From Russula earlei (Eukaryota > Basidiomycota > Agaricomycetes > Russulales > Russulaceae), in assembly GCA_025769875.1 (NCBI GenBank), contig JAGFNK010000249.1:1-64000 (forward strand): a stretch of 64,000 nt of DNA, given 5' to 3'. Under the pieces are notes generated by a model. The model did not search any database. It worked only from the letters and a program-made list of their open reading frames with translations, and was not told the DNA's origin. Below are positions 38,126 through 48,337 of the stretch, one piece after another; position 1 is the first letter of the stretch, and every line of letters starts with the position of its first letter. The position numbers and the translations under genes are program-made.

Positions 38126-38207
38126 ATAGTTTAGGTACTTTTTAAAAATAAATAAATAAATATTCCCGTTTAGGAAACTTTTTACGATTTTTGTCACAGT
38201 CTTCATA

Positions 38208-38275
38208 ATTGGTTGTGACCTGTGACCTGAGCCATATCTCTTCTCTTCAGAGGGGGCTTGTGACGCGTGACTGAA
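38208..38275 (-). promoter_or_regulatory. Right subterminal repeats (GTGACNNGTGAC type)
   Basis: TTGTGACCTGTGACCTGAG at about 38213 and TTGTGACGCGTGACTGAAG at about 38260 mirror the left-end blocks. The shared core is GTGAC, two bases, GTGAC. Confidence 0.6.
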
Positions 38276-38296
38276 GAGTTGGTCGTATTAGTACAG
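38272..38296 (-). repeat. Right terminal inverted repeat of TA element
   Basis: Reverse complement of the left repeat, ending TTAGTACAG before the TA duplication at 38297-38298. Confidence 0.85.
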
Positions 38297-38529
38297 TAGT
38301 GGCCTTGGCAGCTCTCTATATCGCAAGTTGAGTCCCAGTCGAAGTGGAGGCGATGGCGACCTCACTCTTCCTTCACCATCCCTTCGTCACCGCATGCCCT
38401 CAGAACTTCTTCATCCTCCGCACCCCACAGCACTGGCACCCTCCAAACGCACGTGCATCTTTGTGCCAATCCTCTACGGCATCCTGCCCGCCGTGCTCTG
38501 CCACGCACGCCCTGAATCCGCGCCAGACA
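38297..38529 (-). pseudogene. Truncated 3' end of membrane-protein-like gene, copy 1
   Basis: Minus-strand reading gives WRGFRACVAEHGG, then QDAVEDWHKDARAFGG and CQCCGVRRMKKF with a stop. These are the last 50 or so residues of the frame at 63368-63829. The upstream part is missing because the Plavaka element starts at 38530. Confidence 0.6.
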
Positions 38530-38899
38530 GCATCGGGAAAACCCGAGTTTGCGAATTGGGTTCTGATTCCTGCGAATTCCCGTGAAATCTTGGCAATCGA
38601 GCTTCTATGGTGGAAAGTGATGAAAATATCCTTGAAAGCTACTTTTTTCAAGGGAATTTGGAGCCAATTTCCTGTGATCCCAAATGGATTTGGATTGCTT
38701 TAAGGGAATTTTCTGTTGGTGTTCAGATAATCAGGTTTTAATACGGGCTCACATAGGTCAAGCGCTTGGAAAAAGTATTTACATAGAAGGTATCACACAG
38801 ATCTAGCACATTACTTGATTTCCACTCTTCCAGAGCAACAGGTCCAAATTTTGGCAACAGGTGTACACTTTGGTGGATTAGTTCAACAGGCACAATGCT

Positions 38900-41800
38900 T
38901 GCCTGCTGTTCTCCCCATACACAATGTTTTGAAATCTTGTATAGAAAGTGATTTGGTTTTAGAGATGGCTCAAATGGTGTGAACCACTCCACATACACAA
39001 GATATTCAGCAGGTTTGCAGCCCATTTGCAAGAACCAGTGCCTGAGGGCTTCAGGTGGAAGGGTAAAGATAGTTCATATCCTTCCAATGCAATGACCTGA
39101 TAAAATGATAATGGAATGAATATGTGACCAATGACCACTAGTCAATTATTCACCCACCTGAAACCCCATGAATCACATTGCCTCTATAAGTGATCAGTCC
39201 AGTATCAAACCAAGCAGGTACTCCCTTTCCATACTTGTCCAAATAAGCTGGCTGGGCATGTATTGAGTCAACTATGGTTTGCAAACTGTTGATACTGTAT
39301 GGGTCAGTGGAGGTAAATTTGATACGATGGTAAACAGGGAGTTTTCGGAATGGGATGTGAATGTTATGAGATGCCACTTCCACCTGGGCCTTTGTGTATT
39401 GTGGATTCTGGTACTGAGTCACGAAGTATGCAAGAGCTGCTTTGAAAAACTGGGTGCCATAGTCATCTCTCAGTGAATCCAAGCTGACACCCCAGGCTGA
39501 TGGATGTTTTGCCATCATGAGCTGGCAAGGATAAATCAAGGATGCTAGACATGGAGGCTTGGGAGGTAGCTGAGGGGCATCATATTGTGCAGAGAATTGG
39601 CATGGCAGGTATTTGTCATGTCTCAGGATCTTTTCACAGCGCTCGAGCCATAATGTCATCTGGGGATACTTGTCCTTGGAATTCATGGAGCAATATGCAT
39701 CTTTTGCAAGGTCAATATGGAGCCGCTCTGTGTACTCAGTATTATAATTGTCCATTGTACTGAAGTGTTCAATAAATTGTCAATAATGGCCTGTAAAATG
39801 AAGCTTTGGAATGTTGAAGTGAGCTTGAATGCCAAGATCGATGAAGATATCCTTGTTGTCATGGAAAGATTTCAAGGTGTCATCAAGAGAGTTCAAAGTT
39901 TTATCACTGTGAACTGGATACTTTGCAAGATTAAGGAAGTCCATCAGTCCTCTGTCTGCACGGACCAGACAGATGGGTGACATGTTTGGGAGGCAAATAT
40001 CGAGGATAAGACCAAGGAGAAATCATGAAATTTGATCATGTTTGGTGCTGGTGACTTGTGTCAGATGGGATATGCTATTCATGAAAATCTGGATGTTATG
40101 ATTGGGGGGAAGGCAGCAACATTGTGCATCAATCTCTACATTGCCACAAATTGTTCTCAACCAAGCAATCAGGTGTTTGATAACACCCTGGTACAGTTGA
40201 TGAAGGATGTCAGGAGCAATTGACTGGTAGATATTGACAAATGGCAAGTCTTCCCAAAACAGATGCTGGATGGGCTTCACCCCTGCCTCTTTGCATGCCC
40301 AGCAAATGCAGTGGGTCCCTGGCTGATAGCATCAATAGTGTCAAGGATTTTATCAAGTTCACATGGTGGTCTAACACTATCTGCATTTCCAAGATCATTG
40401 CATGGGGCTGGGCAAGTTGGGCATTCCCTGGTTTTGACACATACAACAAGGAGCTGCTCAGGGTAATTGCCAACAAAAGTGGCATAAATGGGATAACACT
40501 GCCACACAAGTCTGTCAACACTTGTCAGGTGAACTCCCTTGATACCTGCTGTCTCCAGTGGATCAAGGATGTACTTCATGCTTACATGAAATATGTTGAC
40601 AAGAGTGCAACGTCAGGCTGATTTATTGGAGATGTGGCCAAGTCTGGAGATCAGAAGATATGTGAGGAGGACCTGACCTTGTTGGGAAGGCTTTCACTGG
40701 ATGTCCTTGGGAAGGTTACCAATGGTCATGTAAACCAGATAGGTGGTTTTGCCACAGAATACTGTTAGCTGAGTTTTGTCAGATGAAATTAGCACTGGAA
40801 CAATGGTGCAGTTCTTCTCTCCAGTCTGTGCTTCAAGTTCTTCCTAGAATAATTGATTAATATGGAGTGAACCAAAGGATTAATTTTAGATATACCTGGG
40901 TACACCACCACCATTTGCCAGTCTGCATATCAAAGAAGTGATGTATCATTTGGTTGGTGTCCACATAGTGACACTCAGGCTCCACGATGAGGTGCTCAGC
41001 AAAATCAATGTCACCCCAAAGCACAGTGAGGCATTCAATTACATTGTGGGAAAAGAATTTGAAGGCCTTGCCAGCCACAATGACTTCATGGCAATGAAAA
41101 GCAGGGTGGCCAGGGAGGCGTTCATCAATAATTTTGTTGAGTTGATTGGAACTCTTGTATGAAAGGCCAAGTGCTTCACAGACCTGCACTTGTTTGTTAG
41201 CATGCTCAAGTCAAATTCAGTGAGCTTTCTTACCCTGCCAATTGCCAGAAGGTCCAAAAATGCTATTGATCCTGCACCTTGAAGCTTTGCCCACTTGGCA
41301 ATCTCCCAATCTATCTTTGATGCAAATGGAGCCCAAGGGTTTGTCAACCCATTAATGGTGGAGCAATATCTTATGTCCTGAGACTCCGTCTGTTTGAGTG
41401 GCACCAGCACCTCAGTCAGGATATTTATCAGAATATTTGACAATGAATGGACTGCCATCAGCCCAATTTTTGGCCTGCAATCAATCTCTGGTATGAACTC
41501 CCAAATCTAGGTCATCCTCATCTTGCAACTCCTCGTTGGCAGTTGCCTAATTGGCCTGGTGTGTGTTACATGCACCAGGATGCTCAGGTTCCCAGCTTGT
41601 TTCAAGATTGGCTGCTTGTGCAGCTTCCAAATCCTCTTCTTGCTCATCAAAGTTGTCTCCCTCATCCTCTTGGACTGGTGGTTCTTGTGCCAATGCATCT
41701 TGCCCAAAGTCATCATCCACATAATCATCAGGACCACTGAAAGCATCGCCATTGAATGCGACAAGTTCATCAGGGTTGCCAGTATCAGAGTCAATGTTGT

Positions 41801-42047
41801 CATTGCTGTGCAGAGAACTACCCATCAACTCTTGGTACAAAGCAGTGCAATGTGGGTCATGGCTCTGTCGCAAATGGAAGTGATATCCTGACTGAGTGAG
41901 ATCAGGCTTCAAGCAAGCAGGACAAGATTGTCTTTGAGACATGATGATGGATACAAAGTTGTCAGTTACAAAGTGGCTATGGTAAGCAAACTGGGGCAAC
42001 ATAAGCTGGTGCAGTTGTGGCTGCAGTTGAATATTGAACAAACACAT
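38900..42047 (-). pseudogene. Plavaka transposase, decayed
   Basis: Read from right to left on the minus strand, fragments in all frames follow the family's order. An N-terminal zinc-finger-like CPACLKPDLTQSGYHFHLRQ (41.9 kb) comes first. It is followed by an acidic linker, then NPWAPFASKIDWEIAKWAKL (41.3 kb) and GLSYKSSNQLNKIIDERLPG with VIVAGKAFKFFSHNVIECL (41.1 kb). Next is a DMQTGKWWW block (40.9 kb), then CPTCPAPCNDLGNADS (40.4 kb) and LPFVNIYQSIAPDILHQLYQ with GVIKHLIAWLRTICG (40.2 kb). A tail HNIHIPFRKLPVYHRIKF (39.4 kb) ends it. It has many stops and frame changes and very few CpGs. Family: Plavaka transposases of basidiomycetes, CACTA superfamily. Confidence 0.85.
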
Positions 42048-42084
42048 ACTTACTGTAGCACACCAGGTCGGGCATGCAGAGTCT

Positions 42085-42440
42085 GTGTGGCTTGATCTGA
42101 GGGCAGCTACAGACAGGAGGGACTGAGAACAAGGTCATGCCCCAAGGTGCAATGCTTGATGCTTTGGAGAAGCGTGCACATGCGAGAGAGAGTGTGTGTT
42201 TGGGCTTGATCTGAAGGCAGGTATGGACAGGAGGGACTGAGAACAAGGTTGTGCCCTGAGGTGCAATGCTCAATGCTTCAGAGAAGCATGCGTGTGAGAG
42301 TGTGTGTGTGTGTTCGGGCTTGATCCACAGGTGGGTACAGACAGGAGGGACCAAGAACAAGGTCATGCCCCAAGGTGCACCTTTCAATGCTTTGGAGGAG
42401 TGCATGTGAGAGAGAGTGTGTGTGAGAGTGTGTGTGTTTT
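42085..42440 (+). repeat. Three tandem copies of a ~110 bp unit
   Basis: Each unit begins near GGCTTGATC and contains ACAGGAGGGACTGAGAACAA, then AAGGTGCAATGCTTGATGC or a variant. Each ends in a GAGAGTGTGTGT microsatellite. It lies just upstream of the Plavaka transposase start, where CACTA elements often carry subterminal or promoter repeats. Confidence 0.7.
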
Positions 42441-43180
42441 CTTGAGAGAATGGTTCACACAGGCAGATGAGGAGAGGGCAAATGCGAGTGCATTAGACTG
42501 CAAAAGACTTCACTGAACTGTCACTCAAGAGGGCGATATGATGGAAGAAGATGACCCAGACTGAAGAGCCTAGTGGTGCAGGGGATGGATCAAGAGGAAG
42601 GGGTGTCAGATGCAGCTGAACAGTGATGGTGTTGTGCCATAGATTGGTGTGTGGAGGAGTTGAGCTCTGGGGGGTGCCAAGCAGCGAAGCTAATAAGTGA
42701 TTGACTTGAGCCATTGTCACAGTTCCCTGGCACAAAGCAGGGAACATGGCTGTGATGACATTGAAGGGAGAGCATGAGTGTGAAGGAGGAAGATGAAAGG
42801 GAAAGAGTGGCAGCAGTTGGAGGAGGGGGATGAAGACAAAGGGGAGGAGGAATGCATGTGGATGCAGGTACATGTCACATGAATTTCCTGGTCAGTGTCA
42901 GTGGGCTCACACACCTTACACTTCTCCCCACTGTCACCACTAATTTGTTCCACCCCAAACACTCCTTTATTTCTCCTCACCAACTTCCAACCCTCATTAA
43001 TTATATTCTTTATTCTGATGTCAGAGCTGTCCTAGTTATTGCTGCACCAACTCTTGAGACCAGCAAAGAAGAGGGGGATGAACATCCAATCCTTCCCTTT
43101 AAGGGTATGGGCCAATGTACCTTTCAAATTCTGAGTTAACTGAATTTCTCCAGTCTCACACGCCAAGGCCAAGGTCATAC
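42441..43180. other. Element interior, no recognised gene
   Basis: Between the tandem repeat and the DUF6532-like cargo. Minus-strand frames at 42493-42983 are His/Pro-rich and show no domain. AG-rich low-complexity sequence at 42770-42850. Confidence 0.35.
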
Positions 43181-44663
43181 TAGTCATGTCTCAATTCTGT
43201 GGAACCATGCTCAATCTACATACAGGTCCATCATCAAATGCTGCCCACAGATGAAGATGACTCAGCATCATTGCAGCTCAGCAAAGAGGATGAGGGCTCT
43301 CTGTCTAATGTAAGTGAATCAGAAGATGACCTGATGGATGTTGATGGGATCATGCTGGCTAAAACTTTTGTGGATGAGGTGCATGGAATTCAAATGTTGA
43401 CTAATACTATCTCACATCACTTTTATGTAGCAAGTGGCAATTGTGTCATCAAACGTCAACACCTCTGCCATAGATTGCAACAAAGTCAACAAACTTGAGG
43501 CACATGACACTTATGAAGATGACAGTGCTGATGAGGATGCTGATATAGTGCTGATCACTGGGCACACACACTTATCCTTATCCAAATCCAGCCCTCACTC
43601 AATTCCACCCTCCAAAGGGCTTTTATCAGATCATGACATTCAAGCTGACAATGTTGAGTCAGACAAGGATGATGAAGACGATGAATTCATGCAAGGTGCA
43701 ACAACCAGGTCCAAGCCAGCAAAGAAGGTCAAGGTGACAAAGGTAGGCAAATTTCATATTGGTATCACCATCACAACAACTAAACTATCATCCAATTGAA
43801 GAGCCATTGTGACAGTGCATTTTGAGCAGAGGTGCGCATCACTCTCATTTATAATCCCCAACACTGATGTATGCTTTTCCACCATAGAAACCACAGGTTA
43901 CAAAGGCTCCCAACCTCCAGAGCAAAACCCAGAAGGCTGCAAGCACTGGGCAGTCTAATTTGCCCATGTATGCACAACTTGTACTGCCCGACACCAGAAA
44001 GGACCTCCAACTCAAGGATCAACACATCTATGTGGCAGGTGTTGTCAGGGATGCCATATCCACCATGATGCATGAGATCCTTCTTCAGAACTCATTTCCT
44101 GAGACATGAATTTTGTGATGCCCTTGGGAGGCTGGTGAGTGATTTCACAACCTTGTTTGTTCTCTGCTTACTTGTGTTAGGTAATGGATTGCCTTTCTGG
44201 GATCCAGAATCCAGTTATGGCCACAGCTACAACAGAGATAGCCATTTTTGAGCTCAGAATGGGGGCAAAGTGCATTGACTGTGTAGCCATCCTCTTAAAC
44301 CATAATGCATTTATCTTCCCTGGTTCCTAGGACATTGATGGAAGGACTGGAAAGATAATATGTGATTATGTTTACATAAAACCTCCATTCCTAACATGTT
44401 TCCTCATTGTAGCACTGGAACCACAAGCCCACAGAACCATTCCTCAATCCTGCCTTCATTGAGGTCCTTAGAACAAGTTTTCTTTTGTGACTGACATCTG
44501 TTGGGTTGTGGATTCTCAACCAGTGCACTTCTAGTCTCAATGGACATGATGAGCCTGAGTTACTGATAGCAATTGTTGCATTAGCAGCTACTGGGGTATG
44601 TTTGCTTTTTAGTCAACCCTTTGCTGGTGTATTAACCATCATGTTGAGGTATATGCCACATTA

Positions 44664-44720
44664 TACTGTCACCGACCCACCAACCATGCAGCTTACTTAA
44701 GGTACCTAGCACTCGGTCAG
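44664..44720 (+). repeat. Left 57 bp terminal inverted repeat
   Basis: Identical, base for base, to the reverse complement of 46692-46748. Starts TACTGTCACCGACCCACCAA. Confidence 0.9.
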
Positions 44721-44907
44721 AGTTTGTAGACACACTGAAAATGATAATCTTGATTTCTTTCAAATGGGGGGTAAAAGTAGTGATTAATGTGAATCCACCC
44801 ATGTTTTTTTTTTGTCAGAATATTTTGATGTTTTCCCCTTCCTCATGTTTTTGGAGAGATGTCACACAGAATGGTAGTGTTCAAGTTGGTGCTTCAAATC
44901 AGCATCC

Positions 44908-45498
44908 TCAGCTAATCACATGTCTCCAAGCTATCCTCATCCTCAAGCCCCGACAACCATACATCCGCACAGATGGTGTACTCCCTCCCCATGATGTGTT
45001 TGGGCTAGGGTGGCCAGACGGCAAGTGATCAGCCAAGTGCAGGATCTCACAGCAACTATTTGCACTGCCATGTTTTTTGTCGTCCCCGAAGGAAGGAAGG
45101 TTCATGTGCCTGAGGCCAGAGAGGAACGCAAGCTCGTGCACAAGCTGCTTCAGCAGGCCCTCATGTGTGATGATCATCTTGCTTGCGAACCAGCAGCCCG
45201 TCCACTTGTCCCACACCACCTCCACCATGCTGCTCGCCCCTTCCCCAAGCATGGCGACAATGTCCAGTACACTGTCAGACCAGGAGTCTCGTGTGCCCAT
45301 GGCATCACTGTCCCCTGATGACCCATTTTTGTTCTGCGTGGCCACCAACAAGGAGGAGGTGGGCGAGGGCGGCTGGGCGTCAATGTGGCGCACGAGCTGC
45401 CACAGGTCCCCACTCCCAATCACAACACGATGGTCATGAACTCCACCATGACGATGGCACTCCATGTGCATTTCGTTCAAGTTCTTTTCTGTGCTCAC
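44908..45498 (-). pseudogene. Captured MAP kinase kinase-like fragment
   Basis: On the minus strand the 196-codon frame contains LDIVAMLGEGASSMVEVV, then WDKWTGCWFASKMIITHE and LLKQLVHELAFLSGLRH. This resembles the start of fungal MEK kinase domains: glycine loop GEGASGxV, DKRTGxxxAxKxI with the lysine, then KQLxRELxFL. After this the similarity fades (SCCEILHLADHLPSGHP). There is no catalytic loop, DFG or activation segment, so it cannot be a working kinase. It lies within the TA-flanked element, so it was probably carried along by it. Which MEK it came from I cannot say. Confidence 0.6.
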
Positions 45499-45744
45499 TT
45501 TTCTTACCCCTTTCTCACAGAGACAGCACAGCTAGGACCACAGCATTGATACAGCTGTGAAGGTCTGCCCCGCATGACAACAGGTGTCTTTCAGTGTGGA
45601 GGGATTTTTCGTGCTCGATGAGCATGCATCATCCTTCAAGGGAGATGATCTTCAAGATCAAGCAGGGCATGATGGGCAGGGCCAGCTGGGCAGTGTGTTG
45701 GTCATCCTGGACTTTGCTCATCAAGTGTTTAGTTAATTCCTGTA

Positions 45745-46551
45745 CTGTACACCACTGGGAACTCGGCAGTTCACTACCATCTCGGCAGTCACAAATGTCA
45801 CGAAAGTAACATACATGTAACACCCATGCCGAATTAAAGTCCGCCTGGGATGAAATGTTATGTACAATGGCAATTCGATTAGGTGGGGACTAGGGAAAAC
45901 AGGAGTAGCATCTAATTGAGTCCCAATATTGAATCTGGAATGATGGTGTAGTAGTACTGTATGGTGCAGTACTGTAAGAGTGTTGCAAAGGCAGCTGTGA
46001 AAATGGTTGTGCCAGTGAGGGTCCTATTGATGAGGCGAGGGACAATAGTGATTATTACTACTACGTCGTCTGCCATAAAGTCCCACAAATCATTGGTTGT
46101 TTTCCAACTCAGATGTGCAACAAGTTGCTCTTTGATCCATGTGGTGAGTTCAGATCCCATTGCGGTAGTCACTCAATGCTGCCTGTAGCCGCTGCTCATA
46201 CGTATGGTCTTGTGCTGGCCGACTGGACTGCCTGTAACATGGCATTGAGAGAGTACCCAGATCCTCGGAGGCCTCTGAGTCAGCGTACTGTTGGTGATGT
46301 GATCACCCAGCTAGAATCAAACTCCGCCCTCTGCCCTGACAGCGGTGTGATGCAGGCGTGATGCAGGTGTGACCCTCAGGCCAAAACATTAATCGAGAAC
46401 CACTCGGACTGCAATTTTTCTTTGCTAGAATGACATTAATGGTACTCAATAGTATAACTACAAAGTTTTGAATAGAGTTGTTTGAGCAGATACAGGGAAA
46501 AATGAAATCGCCGAGATGGTAGTGAACTGCCGAGTTCCCAGTGGCATACAG
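45745..46551. mobile_element. Nested 807 bp TA-flanked element
   Basis: Left end CTGTACACCACTGGGAACTC and right end, read back, CTGTATGCCACTGGGAACTC. The inverted repeats run about 42 bp with two mismatches. TA flanks both ends (45743-45744 and 46552-46553). It lies wholly inside the larger TA-flanked element. The interior (46000-46350) keeps more CpG than its surroundings. No protein is recognised. Confidence 0.8.
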
Positions 46552-46691
46552 TATGCACACAATATTACATTGTCTTTTTTCCTTGCCCCCCCCCAAACCT
46601 CCAATTGCTGTGTTTTTACCCGTCTCATCAACAATGTAAAGTTCAAACAGCGCTTCAAGGTTTTCATTATGTGTCTGGTGACTATGTGTGA

Positions 46692-46748
46692 CTGACCGAG
46701 TGCTAGGTACCTTAAGTAAGCTGCATGGTTGGTGGGTCGGTGACAGTA
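46692..46748 (-). repeat. Right 57 bp terminal inverted repeat
   Basis: Reverse complement of 44664-44720, ending GGTGACAGTA. Confidence 0.9.
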
Positions 46749-47346
46749 TGAATGGAAGACAGGGTCATGGATCTTGGTCAAGTTTGAAGGCAATGTCCTT
46801 GCCATGATCTATAAGAGCCTTTTCAATATTCTCACATTGATCAAGACAACCAACAAGATTGCCTTTCATGCCATTATGTCAAAACTCTATTATCTTGTCA
46901 TGTAAGTGATACCTCCTTCACTCTTTACTTCATTGACTGGTTGCTCTAGTATGTCACATGCAGCTGAGGTTGCTGATGATGATGCCCTTATGGATCTGAG
47001 TGGTTATGCATGAAAGAAAGTTTTGCAATCCACCCAATACCTCAGATACCCTATTTTCCTACACTTTATCCTATACTTATCTCACTTGAATCACAATAAT
47101 GATTGGTTTCTGTTGTAAATGCTGTGGAAAGTCTGAGAAATGTCATGGAAGAAGGTGTTTTTTCACATGAAATGCCCTGAAATACCCAGTAAAAGTCACT
47201 TGCTGCTACTTATTCTTGTGAGAAATAAATGGACTGATCTAAAACTTGCAAATTTAAGGAATGCAACTTTTCAGCAGGAATCAAACTAATTGGGGCAAAT
47301 CAAAGCAAATTACTGACAATTACCTTCAATTTGCAAACTTGGGTTT

Positions 47347-48310
47347 TGTCAAGACTCACTCTTGAACAATCCAGTTCAAGAGCAAGGGATAAATTCAAAG
47401 ACGAGTCAATAGACATCCAAGACAGTGTGGGCAAGAAGTAGAGTCCAAAGCAGTACTAAATACCAAAGAGGTATGGTTACTGGTAGCATTGAGCAGGTAT
47501 GCAGGGAAGAGGCCAGAATGGTCACAAGGGGATGGTCCTTAAAGGAGTATCCCAGGGATAGAGAGTGCCGTAAACAAATGGACAGTCTGAGGACTGTCTG
47601 CTACTTTATTGAGTGCTTATATACTACAAGAGGACTGCTAAATAGGGAACAAGTCATAACCTTGTTATCAAGCACAATTGACAGATGAGTAAGAAGTTGG
47701 GGTATGCTTACTGAGCATGCTCAGTCATGCTCAGTAAGCTGCTGAGTAAGAGGCTCCTATTGATGAGTAAGAGCCTTTACTGTCCATGTGTTCCCTGCCT
47801 TAGTACACATACTAAGCACCTGATTCATTTACTGTTAGTTAGTTTAGGGCCAGTCATTTGAGGACTTGCAGTTTGGTTCAGGAAATAGGGTTGCTCATAA
47901 GGCCCCTTATATAGTTCTACTAGGGTCATTAGAGTCGACCCTAATACTTATATTAAGGTCCTTAGTATTGCTTTGTAGTTCATTCTATAGTTATTAGAGT
48001 TAGTCTAATAACACATTGTAGGGCTTTTAGTGCCTTGTTAGTGCCTCTTGTAGGGCATTTAGAGTTGTCCTAAGGGGTCCTTAGAGAGGCTATAATATAG
48101 TCCTTTATTGCTAAAAAGGGTTGCCACTAAGTGGGGCTTGCTGTATGTCAATTGTGCCAAGAATTGCTTGCATGACAATGTGTGTGCAATATTGTGGAAA
48201 CCTCTACTCACCCTTTTTGCCCGTGTGAACAGGGTGGCACCATAGAGGCTGGGTTTCCTCTATTAAGGAAGGGTCCTTCAAGGGCCCTCTCCAGGAACTG
48301 GTTCATGACA
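47347..48310 (+). repeat. Solo LTR, family A, copy 1
   Basis: 964 bp, TGTCAAGACTCA...GGTTCATGACA, flanked by GGTTT on both sides (47342-47346 and 48311-48315). It splits the right inverted repeat of the Plavaka element. It contains a conserved 87-codon frame (47425-47688). Confidence 0.92.
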
Positions 48311-48337
48311 GGTTTTCCCAATGCAGACAACAACTTC

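Larger units (their letters stand above)
34043..38296 (+). mobile_element. TA-flanked DNA transposon with Ulp1-like protease and DDE transposase
   Basis: Comparison with unit 2 gives the empty site: CACATAGTGGCC at 63261. Here 4.25 kb lies between the same flanks. The right end reads TTAGTACAG followed by TA (38297-38298). The left end reads CTGTACTAATACGACC from 34048, preceded by TACAGTA. The inverted repeats CTGTACTAATACGACCAACT... match over 25 bp. TA duplication and a DDE_1-type transposase suggest the Tc1/mariner-pogo group. Two coding units (protease, then transposase) share one frame, with a single stop between them and one frameshift. CpG is largely retained, so the element is younger or less silenced than its neighbours. 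Confidence 0.88.
30861..38529 (+). repeat. Segmental duplication, unit 1
   Basis: From AAGGCACGAATTATTC at 30861 to CGCCAGACA at 38529 this unit matches 48338-63497 after removing insertions private to either copy. Unit 1 has a private 4254 bp DNA transposon (34043-38296). Unit 2 has a private copia element and a 1.2 kb insertion. The right end of unit 1 is cut by the Plavaka element at 38530, whereas unit 2 continues. Confidence 0.9.
44664..46748. mobile_element. TA-flanked element with captured kinase fragment
   Basis: 44664-44720 and 46692-46748 are perfect 57 bp inverted repeats beginning TACTGTCACCGACCC. The terminal TA on each side is likely the target duplication, leaving ends CTGTCACC...GGTGACAG. 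No transposase is present. The 2.08 kb interior holds a MAP kinase kinase-like fragment on the minus strand and a nested smaller TA-flanked element. It splits the DUF6532-like cargo gene. Confidence 0.85.
43181..46905 (+). pseudogene. DUF6532-like cargo gene, interrupted
   Basis: Plus strand, several frames. An acidic N-terminal region (DEDDSASLQLSKEDEGSLS, 43240) and a basic patch (TRSKPAKKVKVTKVGKF, 43710) are followed by DAISTMMHEILLQNSFPET (44050). Then come KPTEPFLNPAFIEVLRTSF (44430) and HDEPELLIAIVALAATGV (44545), the pattern of the mushroom DUF6532 family. At 44664 a TA-flanked element interrupts it. The likely continuation is at 46749-46905 (FEGNVLAMIYKSLFNIL, AFHAIMSKLYYLV). Function of the family is unknown. 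Assignment is from memory of the motif pattern and should be tested by profile search. Confidence 0.55.
38530..48324 (-). mobile_element. Composite Plavaka-type (CACTA superfamily) transposon
   Basis: The left end reads GCATCGGGAAAACCCGAGTT. The right end, after removing a solo LTR, reads back as GCATTGGGAAAACCCAAGTT. The repeats match for about 29 bp, with differences that are mostly CpG to CpA or TpG. Flanks are AGACA on both sides (38525-38529 and 48325-48329). Inside are a decayed Plavaka transposase (minus, 38.9-42.05 kb), a triple tandem repeat, DUF6532-like cargo (plus), a TA-flanked element and a solo LTR. Nothing in it is open. Confidence 0.7.

Noticed and set aside
45183..45560. 125-codon plus-strand frame inside the TA element
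   Set aside because: It is antisense to the kinase-like fragment, which has recognisable motifs; Pro/Ser/Cys-rich reading with no domain.
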